Positions 1 to 8,237 are shown, counted from the stretch's first letter. The stretch: 12,682 bases of DNA from Euperipatoides rowelli (GCA_003024985.2 PXIH01S0007478.1), one strand, 5' to 3'. The notes: generated by a model not told the origin, from the letters alone. Numbers and translations are program-made.

Positions 1-620
1 TAATTATAATTATTAATAAACCAAAACCACAATAAATTAGTGAAAAATGTAAACACTCATTATATTGTATAACTAGTTTACAAAATGGCTAAAATTTTTA
101 TAACTAGTTTTGGTGTAGTAAACTTTTCTGCACGGATCACTTCAGAATCATCTGTTGATTGGCTAATGGTTGGGTGAAGGAAACAATTGTAAAATGATTA
201 ATCATGTTTACTCTATTTATTCATTTGGATTAGGGTGGGGACAAAGTTATTATTTCAACTAGAGTAGAGATCAGTGAAGGCTAGGACTGTAAAAAAAAAA
301 AAAAAAAAAGGCTACTGACCCATCAAATGATAATAAATAATATTCTAACATTGTCATCATTGATTAGTTGTTTTTTGAGTAAACTGTGGGGATGACTTTG
401 CAACCCAGATGCTAGTTTTTTTTTTAATAAACCTTTTCTTTCCAATGCATGCAAATTTTGCTTCATAATAATTATATTACGAGATGTACATCAGAGAATG
501 ATTAATATATTGCAGATATGATCCTTTCATTCTCTCATCTCTGTCCTTATCATACTACAATATATTTTTTTCTTCTTCGGATAATTTGTTTTTATCACAG
601 AGATAAAGAATAGTAACCAC
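1..620. other. AT-rich gene-free stretch
   Basis: No reading frame of note, no RNA gene and no recognisable element. It contains a 19-base A run at 291-309 and short T runs. Nothing resembles a coding exon. Confidence 0.6.
291..309 (+). repeat. poly(A) run, 19 bases
   Basis: An uninterrupted run of 19 A. It could be the tail of an old retroposed insertion, but I see no recognisable element body upstream and no clear flanking duplication, so it is listed only as a homopolymer. Confidence 0.9.
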
Positions 621-650
621 AACAGTTAATCCATTAGTAGATTAACTGTT
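621..650. repeat. Perfect 11-bp inverted repeat
   Basis: Left arm aacagttaatc (621-631) and right arm gattaactgtt (640-650) are exact reverse complements around an 8-base loop. The right arm is also the first part of a dispersed repeat (640-686) that recurs near 4926, so the hairpin may mark the end of a small mobile element. Confidence 0.7.
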
Positions 651-686
651 ATGGAAGCCACAAGAATCTCCATGCTTTTGAATTAA
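640..686 (+). repeat. Dispersed repeat, copy A
   Basis: About 47 bases that match 4926-4971 with scattered mismatches, mostly transitions. Shared blocks include ccacaa, atgcttttga and the gatt start. The family is not recognised. The two copies are in the same orientation. Confidence 0.6.
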
Positions 687-1249
687 TTTCCTCAACGTAG
701 GAGTGTTTAGCCTTCACTGTATGATGAATTTGAGGCTGATATTTAGTGAATGTCTACAAGACTTAAACTTGCTGGTTAATATGCATTTTATCATACAATT
801 ACTTGAAAAGAAATAAATTAAAAACTAATTACTAAAATGTAATGTATCTTACATGAATCGATAACAGAAGCACTGAGGTAAATATTTGGCACCTACTCAT
901 GAAAATACTTTATTTATTAATACTTAAAACAAAATAACATAAAAAATATTCATTTGTTATTTCCTGAAAGTTTAGTGATTAACTTTTACTGTAATAAAAA
1001 TTTATATTTTTTATTAATTATGTTAAAAATAAGAAAATAGATTTTTAATTCATCCTGCTAATTTTCCCACTTTTTAAATATCATGTTCTGTTTACTTCCA
1101 TAACACATTATAATATTAAGTAGACTGATGACCTATTAGGTTGTTGACAGTGCATGAAACACTTAATTGGCGCTATCTGAAGCTCATTAACATGTTAATT
1201 ATTCAATAATTTTATTTGTATGTGTGTGATTTTTTTTTTCTATGTAATG
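687..1249. other. AT-rich gene-free stretch
   Basis: Only short chance reading frames and A/T-rich words. I see no RNA gene, no repeat with a partner elsewhere in the window, and no exon-like segment. Confidence 0.55.
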
Positions 1250-1272
1250 ACACACACATATATATATATATA
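1250..1272. repeat. (AC)n(AT)n microsatellite
   Basis: A short compound dinucleotide repeat, four AC units running into seven TA units. The reading frame that spans it on the plus strand is low-complexity and not a gene. Confidence 0.9.
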
Positions 1273-1295
1273 GTTTTTATATACTTGCTTGTAGT

Positions 1296-1364
1296 GGTTT
1301 ACACCATTCCAACAAATATTTATTTATTTATTTATTTTATTATGTGGTCGGAATGGTGTGAGCC
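1296..1364. repeat. Foldback with 15-bp arms around a TTTA microsatellite
   Basis: Left arm ggtttacaccattcc (1296-1310) pairs with right arm ggaatggtgtgagcc (1350-1364) with two mismatches. The 39-base loop is mostly a (TTTA)n tract at about 1318-1338. The arms are less AT-rich than their surroundings, which suggests the ends of a small foldback element with a microsatellite expanded inside it. No target-site duplication is evident. Confidence 0.6.
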
Positions 1365-1677
1365 AGTCAAAGGAGTAGTTCACCACTTCTCATTATTTAC
1401 ATCATCCTTTGTTTGAAGGGCTATTAGTATTTCATTTACAGTATGTATTATCAGCATGTTGCTTATTATTGCTTTATAAGTTTTCTGTTTTGGAATGAAC
1501 TTTTTAATTTCACCTAAGCTGAGTTCCAGTTCTTTCTTTTCCTTCTGGGTAGTGATCCCCGGGCTTCGACAACTGGCTGGGATTATACTGTAATAAGGAA
1601 ATTCTACTCGGAGATCATAATAGTCTAGTCACCATGTAACAAAACCTCATCCCTTACTATAAGTATAATAAAACGAG

Positions 1678-1911
1678 TCTTGGTTTCACGGTCGAGTGGT
1701 AATATCACTTGTCTTGCTAAAACGAAGGCATATGCTGGGGGTTACAGATTTGATGCCCGGCTAGGGCAGTAATGGAACATTTTTTTTTCCTAGCTGTAAC
1801 AGCTTGCTTTGGGTTTTTACCAAGTACGCTGCCCTTTGCACCACAAAGAACCTGAGTTTTCATTACGATGTTAATATTAAGTAAAATTTAGTAATTCACA
1901 AAAAAAAAAAA
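1678..1911 (+). mobile_element. tRNA-Ser-derived SINE remnant
   Basis: The head at 1678-1770 looks like a degenerate tRNA. An A-box-like cggtcgagtgg lies at 1689-1699. An anticodon-loop-like tcttgctaaaa lies near 1712-1722, where ttGCTaa would give anticodon GCT (serine). A variable-arm-like stretch follows, and then a B-box-like gatttgatgcc at 1747-1757. A 9-T run at 1780-1788 would act as a Pol III stop. The unrelated body continues to a 12-A tail at 1900-1911. A head of this kind plus an unrelated body plus an A tail is the standard SINE plan. Divergence in both boxes argues against a functional tRNA gene. Exact ends and target-site duplications could not be fixed. The slightly GC-richer stretch before it (about 1550-1620) may be another, unidentified repeat. 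Confidence 0.6.
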
Positions 1912-2454
1912 TACATCTCTTCTCCCTTTGGATAAGAGATTTATTTTTATTAAAAAAAAAAAAATTACAGGAAACAAATTGATTAAATACTTGAAATACA
2001 TTTATCGGTCAAAACGAGTAAATCAGTGCTGTGCTACTGTTAATAAAGGTGAGGATGATAACGATAGATAGCTAGGTTTGAATGATTAACATTTTATTGA
2101 TTTTGACATTGTTAATATATTCAATGATATATAATCATTACTAATTAACAGTCTGGTATTCTTTCACATAAATGAGGCACTTTACTTTATAATACTAGCC
2201 TAGTTTAAATATGTATAATAATTAAGCAAATGATCAGTTTATATTCATATTTAAAATTAAACAAGAATCATTAATTAAAATCATAGTCATTTTTAAATTT
2301 GGAAATAAAGATTGTTTTTATTACTTTTTTTCTCCTCAGTTTGACAGGTTTATTTTTTAACAATATTTAATCATCATGCCTTCGATTGAAAATTTGAATT
2401 TTCAACGATATCTCACCTAAATAAATGAATTGTTACAAATAGATATGGCAGAAT
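1912..2454. other. AT-rich gene-free stretch
   Basis: No gene or RNA seen. It contains a 12-13 base A run near 1952-1964 and the small palindrome at 2386-2405. Confidence 0.55.
2386..2405. repeat. 9-bp palindrome with 2-base centre
   Basis: ttgaaaatt and aattttcaa flank a tg centre. Such AT-only palindromes occur by chance in DNA of this composition, so no function is claimed. Confidence 0.6.
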
Positions 2455-2477
2455 TAGTAGTAGTAGTAGTAGTAGTA
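2455..2477 (+). repeat. (TAG)7 microsatellite
   Basis: Seven uninterrupted TAG units followed by a partial unit. It lies in otherwise featureless AT-rich DNA. Confidence 0.95.
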
Positions 2478-2958
2478 ATGGCAGTCTTTTACGATTGAAG
2501 GTTGACACTAAACTTTTGTTTACTACATTGATTGATGAGAAAATGTGAAAACAATGAATGGATTCTTTTATTCTCTATATTTATTCATATCCATATCTTA
2601 AAACAAAAAAGAACAAAAATAACTAGAATTAAGCATACACTTTGAACATTTATAATAATGGAAAAAATCCCAAAAGACCCCAAATAAACCCTTGCTTACA
2701 TAAAATTAAATTGTATTCATCAACTGATTAGCATATAAAACAATATGGTGCTAGGACTATTTAGTATAGTTCATCAAAAATCGGAATAGGAATCAAAAGA
2801 GTTCTAGAATTCCACGAAGATTTCATAAACAGTCATAAATGATTTATGAAATAAATGATGTCATATACAGTACATATTTTTCACCAAATCAAAATGTTTC
2901 TAATATAAGGGTTATACATCGAATCCACACATAAAAAGTATAGTCTATATAAAAATAC
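2478..2958. other. AT-rich gene-free stretch
   Basis: I see no coding, RNA or repeat signal beyond base composition. Confidence 0.55.
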
Positions 2959-2984
2959 TATATATATATATATATATATATATA
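2959..2984. repeat. (TA)13 microsatellite
   Basis: Thirteen uninterrupted TA units. The Tyr/Ile-rich minus-strand reading frames that cross it are products of the repeat. Confidence 0.95.
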
Positions 2985-3062
2985 AAGATGAATACAAGTA
3001 CAATAATAGAAAATAAAATATGTATAGTGTAATGAATTGTGAAAATTCAGCAAAATACATGT

Positions 3063-3277
3063 ATATAAACATTGTGATAAAAGCAAAATAAATAAATTCT
3101 TACATATATAGAAGTCATTGTATATTACATAAAACAAAGAAAACATGCATAGCCTATGTGCCAATGTGTGTTTTCTTTGTTTTATGTAGTAGCCTATGTA
3201 CCAATGTGTGTTTTCTTTGTTTTATGTAATTATGTAAGAATTTATTTATTTATTTTGTCTTTATCACATTGTTTATA
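3063..3277. repeat. Large imperfect palindrome ending at an assembly gap
   Basis: The right end read on the minus strand (from 3277 back to about 3210) closely matches the plus strand from 3063. Both begin tataaaca.tgtgataaa, continue through aataaataaattcttacat, and then share attacataaaacaaagaaaa. The left arm has about 20 extra bases near 3105-3125. The right arm has a few extra bases in the taaa tract. The arms are roughly 70-90 bp. Between and within them lies a 40-bp tandem repeat (3150-3229). It may be a foldback transposon or an inverted duplication. The structure may extend past 3277, where the sequence stops at an N. Confidence 0.75.
3150..3229 (+). repeat. 40-bp tandem repeat, two copies
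   Basis: Copies at 3150-3189 and 3190-3229 differ at only two positions. Each starts tagcctatgt and ends in the ttttctttgttttatgta word that also appears inverted at about 3126-3143. The near-identity suggests a recent duplication or replication slippage inside the palindrome. Confidence 0.9.
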
Positions 3278-3278
3278 N
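3278..3278. other. One-base N: block boundary 1/2
   Basis: A single N separates the palindrome from copia pol sequence that starts in mid-gene. The abrupt change of content marks a contig join rather than an ambiguous base. Confidence 0.75.
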
Positions 3279-3844
3279 TGGAACGCTGCCAAGAGAGTAC
3301 TGAGATACATAAAGGACACTAAAGAGTACAAAATCACATATCAACCAACAGGACAACAACTCTTAGCGTACTCAGATGCAGATTGAGCCACTTGCCAAAA
3401 TGATTGCAAAAGCACAACAGGATATGTAATTACATTAGCAAATGCACCAGTACTATGGAAAAGTGAACAATAGACCACAATCACCCTAAGTACCATGGAG
3501 GCCGAATACATTGCATTAGCATCATGTGCAAGAGAAGTTACCTGGACAAAGGAATTATTGAAACTGCTTGAAATCAAAGATATTAGCCTCAATCCAATCA
3601 CAATAAGATGTGACAGCCAAGCGGCTATCGCTCATGCCAAAAGCTACATCGACAAATCCAGAACAAAGCATATATCCATTAAGCCCCACTTCATATGTGA
3701 AAAAATTATGGATGGAACAATAGACTTGAATATGTGCCAACTGAATGGAATGTGGCCGACATATTGACCAAGTCACTATCTCAAAAGGCCCATGAGTCCC
3801 ACCATGTAAAACTAGTGGAACTAAGCCAACCAAATGCGGAATAA
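3279..3844 (+). pseudogene. Ty1/copia pol 3' end: RT tail and RNase H, inactivated
   Basis: This is the C-terminal end of a copia-type polyprotein, which copies element RNA to DNA and removes the RNA strand. Most of pol is missing because the block begins in mid-gene. The order of landmarks is the family's: AKRVLRYIK (about 3288-3314), AYSDAD (3366-3383), STMEAEY (3489-3509), RCDSQAAI (about 3606-3629), TKHI (about 3669-3680), VADILTK near 3754-3774, and a terminal stop at 3842-3844. The four RNase H acidic positions (D, E, D, D) are all visible. Three lesions kill it. TGA at 3384-3386 stands where copia usually has tryptophan. TAG at 3471-3473 stands where it usually has glutamine. A frameshift lies near 3720-3727, after which the tail reads in frame 2. 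Both stops are single transitions, so the copy looks fairly young. It is followed directly by a polypurine tract and an LTR. Confidence 0.92.
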
Positions 3845-3865
3845 TATCTCAAACAGATATATTCC

Positions 3866-3875
3866 GAGGGGGGAA
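3866..3875 (+). other. Polypurine tract of the copia element
   Basis: gaggggggaa lies two bases before the LTR start. Its position and purine run are those of the primer for plus-strand DNA synthesis in LTR retrotransposons. It is the strongest G run in an AT-rich window. Confidence 0.85.
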
Positions 3876-3877
3876 TT

Positions 3878-3955
3878 TGTTGAATACAACAATACCTAAT
3901 GATCTCATGTGCTCATGCACGATCTGTAAAATGTATATATTGTACAGAGTTCTTC
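3878..3955 (+). repeat. Copia 3' LTR, first 78 bases
   Basis: It starts TGTTGA directly after the polypurine tract and stops at the N at 3956. Its last 39 bases (3917-3955) are repeated exactly at 5833-5871, where the LTR carries on to a TCAACA end. TGTTGA and TCAACA are the matching terminal inverted repeats. The direct continuation at 3957 is an A run and unrelated sequence. Confidence 0.85.
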
Positions 3956-3956
3956 N
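3956..3956. other. One-base N: block boundary 2/3
   Basis: A single N where the LTR is cut off. The sequence before it reappears exactly after the N at 5832, so this join is probably false. Confidence 0.85.
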
Positions 3957-5028
3957 AAAAAAAAAAAAAGATTAAAAATAAAGGAATTTTAGTGAAGTCA
4001 ATATTTTTATCTTATTTTCTGAACAAACCATTGATAAACAAATTTTAATGTAACTGTTTTTAATAGTCATGATAGAAGTGGATCATTTAGGCAGGTTTAA
4101 TTTTGAACAGCTAAATTGAAATGGAACATCGTTTGGCTATAGCTAGCTTAACTTATCCCAGACTAAGATTGATGTCCTGTAAGGATGGTTTATATTGCAA
4201 CTTTGATTTATGAACACAAGTAGATTTTAAGATCAAGATTAGGAACACAGATTCTTGTTGCAGAATTTGAGGAAAGTATTAGGAATTAACTGAAATATAT
4301 CAGTCAGGGCTTTTTTCTTAAAAGGAAACAATATCATTTAATACAAGATTAATAAACTGGAATTGAAGAGACAGTGATAATGTTTTGAGCTCAGATGATA
4401 TAGGGAAGAGGTAAATATGATCTCAGGCTGATTGGCTGTAAGGGTTAGAAAGTAAAAATGGGTATAATTCAACAAAATAAAAGCAGAAACAAAATTTCAG
4501 TGAAGTTAAATGTTATGCAGATAGGTTTGACTCAACAGTGATGGATTGATGCATTTCAGGCATTTAATAGGCCGATTTTTAAAAAAAATATTTATTAGTT
4601 CAAAATGGTTGGTTTTTAAAGATAATATATAAAAAAATATCCAGTTTTGTCCATCAACCCAATTGTTCTACTGCTTGCTATTGGCACTTTAACACTAAAT
4701 ATATAAAGATATGTTCATTACTAACAGATCAAGCTTATAGCCAACATGATCATTTCTTCTCTCCTATATTGAGAACTTCTTGAAATGCTTTATATATTAT
4801 CATGAAATTATTAGCACATATTCAATCAACATTCTCACTTTTTAAGATATTCTTTCGTAAATAAAGAATTGATGTTGTACAAAGATAAAATGAGAGTAAC
4901 TGTGCATTCTGTTGATACCTTCGGAGATTGACCATTTGGAAACCACAAAAATTCTTATGCTTTTGACTTAGTCTTTATCTTGTGTATTTCTGAAAACTGA
5001 AGTTTGACAATTTATGCTGTTCATGAAT
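3957..5028. other. AT-rich stretch without a recognised gene
   Basis: It begins with a 13-base A run at a block edge. No reading frame shows a recognisable domain. The 5' (endonuclease) part of the LINE at 5199 could be expected here, but I could not find a credible match. The dispersed repeat copy at 4926-4971 is the only feature with a partner. Confidence 0.5.
4926..4971 (+). repeat. Dispersed repeat, copy B
   Basis: It aligns with 640-686 over about 46 bases: gatt.ac, ggaa.ccacaa.aat, then atgcttttga.tta. The differences are mainly transitions. The family is not identified. Confidence 0.6.
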
Positions 5029-5175
5029 GTGATTCTGTTAAGAATCATGAATCTTTCAGACTTTCAACTGTAGTGAATTATATGATTTTCTCCCTAGATT
5101 TTGTGATTCTGTTATGAATCATGCATCTTTCAGACTTTCAAACGCAGTGAATTATGATTCTCTCCTTAGATTTTA
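5029..5175 (+). repeat. 74-bp tandem duplication
   Basis: Copies at 5029-5102 and 5103-5175 share gtgattctgtta.gaatcat at the start, ctttcagactttcaa in the middle and tagatttt at the end. There are about ten differences, including a two-base length change. Each copy contains a short inverted repeat, gattc...gaatc. It ends about 25 bases before the first readable LINE codons. Confidence 0.8.
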
Positions 5176-5198
5176 TTCCCTGGTCAAAGGTTAAAATT

Positions 5199-5712
5199 GA
5201 GATGTTGGATAAAGAAATTGAGAAGCTGGATAAAAGACATGACACATGCAAACTACGCAGAATGGTAAAACAATTGCAACAAGGTTGAAGAAAATTAGCA
5301 GGAGAGATCAAGAGTAAATATGACAAACTCCTATATACTGAAGAACGTGTGGAAAGATAGAAGCAATATGGAAAGGAACTTTATGAAAAAGGAGAAAATA
5401 TGGAGGAATGGAAATCCAGAGGAATGAAAATCTATTGGTATGCTAGAACTTATCATAGACCTAGTGAATGATATATATACTGTATGTAACAGGTGAAATT
5501 CCAAATGATTTTAAGAGATCAATAATAATTCCAATACCTAAGAAAAGTAATAGTATAGATAGTAGTAGCAACTTTAGAACATTTAGTATCATAACACATG
5601 CATTAGTATCATATTATTAAGAGTTGTTTTAAGAAGATTAAGTTTAAAATCGATGAAATCTGTCAGATAACCATTATGGGTTCAGACAAGGGTTGAATTC
5701 CACCATTTTTTT
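5199..5712 (+). pseudogene. LINE ORF2 fragment: linker and RT fingers, decayed
   Basis: This is a remnant of a non-LTR retrotransposon polyprotein, whose reverse transcriptase copies element RNA at a nicked target. In frame 0 from 5199 the reading holds a charged stretch (EIEKLDKRHDTCK), then LLYTEE (about 5328-5345) and YGKELYEK near 5364-5387. These resemble the TEEE...W..Y...LY linker that precedes RT in many LINE proteins. It has in-frame stops at 5286-5288 and 5358-5360. In frame 2 from 5489, EIPNDFKRS runs into IIIPIPKK (5522-5545) and NFR (5570-5578), the RT motif 1 region. After further frameshifts, YGFRQG (5675-5692) matches the FGFR.G motif. The palm motifs are absent here but appear in order at 9380-10256, across a doubtful join. 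Many stops and indels show it is long dead. Confidence 0.8.
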
Positions 5713-5714
5713 AA

Positions 5715-5831
5715 GTAGCCAGGTCGGGCTAGTGCCATATGAAATTTGGTAACCAACAGAACATTTTGGTATCCCGACTAACGGGATGTCTGGAAATTTA
5801 ATTTAAACAGCAGCCAAATTTAAAAAATTGA
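5715..5831 (+). repeat. Insertion in the LINE, left portion (GTAGCC repeat)
   Basis: It begins agtagccaggtcgggctagt (5715-5734), a relative of the inverted-repeat word at 9225-9246. It ends with 50 bases (5782-5831) found again exactly at 8905-8954. It interrupts the LINE just after the YGFRQG motif. The identity of the element is unknown; it is probably non-autonomous. Confidence 0.6.
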
Positions 5832-5832
5832 N
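5832..5832. other. One-base N: block boundary 3/4
   Basis: The 50 bases before it recur after the N at 8904. The 39 bases after it recur before the N at 3956. Both flanks therefore point to partners elsewhere in the window. Confidence 0.9.
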
Positions 5833-5998
5833 GCACGATCTGTAAAATGTATATATTGTACAGAGTTCTTCAAACTTAGTTAATACCTAGTTAATATCCT
5901 TGCCGTTACTAATAATTCTAATGCCTAAGTTATCCACTCTAGTTTAAATAAATATGTTTGTTGTTTAGCTATATTCCACTGCGTATACTTACTCAACA
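5833..5998 (+). repeat. Copia LTR, remaining 166 bases
   Basis: The first 39 bases duplicate 3917-3955 exactly. The rest supplies what the truncated LTR lacks and ends TCAACA at 5993-5998, the complement of the TGTTGA start at 3878. Merging on the overlap gives an LTR of 205 bp (39 + 166). Inside are a TATA-like tatata (5850-5855) and an AATAAA (5947-5952), as expected for an LTR promoter and 3' processing signal. The bases after 5998 (tatac) would be the target-site duplication, but the 5' partner is not in the window. Confidence 0.8.
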
Positions 5999-7160
5999 TA
6001 TACGATGCAATTAAAAAATGAAATCATTTCATTTAAACATTATTAAAATAAATAAAACATGAATGAAAAATAGTCAACTTGAATTAAATTGTCAAATGCT
6101 TTCAGCCAACAAAAGAAACTCTAACACTAACTCTAAACAACTGGAATACAGAATTTTCCTCGGCCATGCATATAAAATTCAACTTGGTAAATCACCAGTA
6201 CGCTAACATTGTGAAATAAAAAATGGCGAACGACATGTAGAACACACATTTGAAACTTCATGACAATTATGTTAGATAGTATTATTTAAAATATAGGATT
6301 TAAAAACACATACAATGACAAAGTTAACAAAAGGTCAAATTTTACCAGGAGATACTAAATTAACGAAGACATAAGTCCTCCATATATCGAACACAAAATC
6401 TCAAACATGATAAACACATTATAGGATATTATGAATATTACTTATAAGTTATAACACTAAAATGTTAAGAAAATCCTTGTTGAAATAAAGCAAATACCAT
6501 TGACAGGAAAATGCAGCACAAATATCCAATAACACAGTATATTTTAAAAACGAACAGTCATAAACTATCTCAAAACAGATTAATCACTGAGTCCAACATT
6601 AACTTTACTGCAACCCAAATAAAAATTTTAAACATGAGAAAATTAAATAAATTTAAAAATACTTTTAAATGATATAAAATTACTTCAAGAGATAATTCCA
6701 GGCATCCGCCATCTTGAATGGAGTCCTTATGGGAATCTAATATGTTGATGAATTCTTTTCAAAATAATTATCACCAAATAAATAGTTCATATGATATACT
6801 GTATATGAATACTAATAGAAATCACATTTTTGGTGAGAAATCTATAAAAAGCATTTTTTAACTTCATCAGAGGCACTATAATATTTTATAAAAAATTGGA
6901 TCTATAATTTATCATTGCCTGATTGCAGTTCAATAATTTTTTTTTTAGATTGAGAAAAATATGGAGGCTCTCTTTGTTAAATCAATTAATTTATCAATAT
7001 GGTTTCTAGAAAAGGTATTTCTTAGGATCAATCAAAAAAAAATTTCAGATTTAGTAGCAAGTTAATCAATATTACACATATCATTATTTGATGTAAAATA
7101 ATATAAATGTTATAATAATTTCAATGAGGGAGAAAAGGTCAAAAATTAAATTTTGAAAAG
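5999..7160. other. AT-rich stretch without a recognised gene
   Basis: Presumed flank of the copia insertion. No frame reads convincingly as protein. A near-palindromic tcatatgatatactgtatatga lies near 6787-6808. I see no RNA gene. Confidence 0.5.
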
Positions 7161-7161
7161 N
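7161..7161. other. One-base N: block boundary 4/5
   Basis: A single N. I could not find a partner for either flank in the window. Confidence 0.6.
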
Positions 7162-7248
7162 AGCAAAATACAATGAAAAAATAATGAGAAAAGATGATGA
7201 ACCTAGAATGACAGAGGCAAGATATTGATGTGGTGAGCTACATTAACA

Positions 7249-7315
7249 GTAACTAGTAAATAAATGTTGTTTGCCAGCTTCAAGAGGTGGCAAACAGCAT
7301 TTATTTACTAGTTAC
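7249..7315. repeat. Near-perfect hairpin, 28-bp arms, 11-base loop
   Basis: The left arm (7249-7276) starts gtaactagtaaataaatg and ends gtttgcca. The right arm (7288-7315) is its reverse complement except at one position, 7267 t against 7297 g, which would be a G-U pair in RNA. The loop gcttcaagagg spans 7277-7287. Pairing stops sharply at both ends. The 67-nt size, single wobble and short loop would suit a small-RNA precursor. A tiny foldback transposon is equally possible. No clear target-site duplication was found beside it. Confidence 0.85.
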
Positions 7316-7521
7316 ATGATTTTATCTATGATTGGAATCACACAATAAATTAACTATCTCAATTAATCAATTTGATAATCAATATAAGAAAGAACTGTTT
7401 GATCTTTATTGCTATTGTTGGAAGCATTATATCATAATTATATTATTTTTATTTTATTTTATGAAAAGAAAAGAATATTATGTAGATCTTGTTATTTGAC
7501 GTTTTTTTTTTCTTTTTATAA

Positions 7522-7668
7522 AATAGTATTTTGCTCTTAATTTGCCTTTTGCTATACATGAATCTTTATCTACAGCAGAGTTTAAGCCAGCTTCTGAAAA
7601 TTTCTGGATTTGTGGAAGATGATGGCTACCATCAAGAAGAAGAGGGTGCTCTATATTCAGAAATTTGA
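7522..7668 (+). CDS. Possible terminal exon, unidentified
   Basis: An open frame of 48 codons ends at TGA 7666-7668. An in-frame ATG lies at 7558. A pyrimidine-rich stretch ending ctttatctacag closes at 7575 and would make a fair 3' splice site, giving a coding end of 30 codons from CAG at 7576. That part reads QSLSQLLKISGF and then an acidic segment (EDDGYHQEEEG), and it is richer in G and C than its surroundings. A frame of this length can arise by chance in such DNA. I recognise no domain, no partner exon is visible, and the block is cut by Ns on both sides. It is listed as a candidate only. Confidence 0.2.
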   Translation, partial: NSILLLICLLLYMNLYLQQSLSQLLKISGFVEDDGYHQEEEGALYSEI

Positions 7669-7910
7669 TAGGTGTCTGATAGAAAATTTAAATTATTTTT
7701 TGCATGTTTTTTTTAATTTGCCTTCTTTGGAGGCCACTATGTTAACATTAAAAAACAAAACAAATACATGAATCCTCATATTTTTGCATTTTTAAATTTA
7801 TATTAAGACATGGAATATTAGAAAATAGTATTTAATGGAAAGTGGAAGTTAAAAAGAAAGAAGATAGTGATTATAGTAAGATATAAAAAAAAATATAGCT
7901 ATTTTTAAGA

Positions 7911-7958
7911 GATTTATCATGATGATCCAATTGCGATTTATCACGATGATCCAATTGT
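7911..7958 (+). repeat. 24-bp tandem duplication
   Basis: gatttatcatgatgatccaa is repeated as gatttatcacgatgatccaa, each followed by ttg. Copies at 7911-7934 and 7935-7958 differ at two positions, one of them a CG/TG difference. Confidence 0.9.
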
Positions 7959-8237
7959 TGTGAATATTTGTCAAAAGTTCAATACTGCTCTTATGAGGTG
8001 TCTACACTTAATGATTCAATCACGTTGATCACAGAAGGCTGCAATCATCGCAGGATCCCAAAGCAATTAAGTTTGCGACTTGAGCACAGTTCCATGTTAT
8101 TCAATCTGTTTAATTTTAAAGATTCTCAAATTCTATTGCAGAAAATCAGAATCTATTTACATGCCCAAATTTAGTACTATTATTGTTTTGGCGTTTTATT
8201 CGACCTGCAAACAATTAAGAATCATGGCCTAAACTGC
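7959..8237. other. Unassigned stretch with a 68-codon open frame
   Basis: A plus-strand frame stays open from about 7968 to a TAG at 8172-8174, with no ATG near its left end. Base composition is somewhat more balanced than the flanks. The reading (for example CNHRRIPKQLSLRLEHSS) matches no family I know. It could be an exon, an eroded transposon or chance. Confidence 0.25.

Noticed and set aside
1216-1416. 66-codon plus-strand frame
   Set aside because: It spans the AC/AT microsatellite, the foldback arms and the TTTA tract. It is low-complexity translation without protein character.
1678-1770. A functional tRNA-Ser gene
   Set aside because: Both internal promoter boxes deviate, the acceptor stem does not pair well by eye, and a repeat-like body with an A tail follows. 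A SINE explains it better.
3150-3229. CRISPR-like array
   Set aside because: Only two adjacent 40-bp copies with no spacer between them, in a eukaryotic repeat setting.
2881-3277. Overlapping frames that look like related hydrophobic proteins on opposite strands
   Set aside because: Their resemblance comes from the inverted repeat itself and the TA microsatellite, not from a gene pair.
3341-3833. Two minus-strand frames of 86 and 92 codons opposite the copia pol
   Set aside because: Antisense shadows of the plus-strand RNase H coding sequence, which has clear family motifs.
5138-5326. 62-codon minus-strand frame
   Set aside because: It crosses the tandem repeat and is antisense to the LINE linker, so it is not an independent gene.
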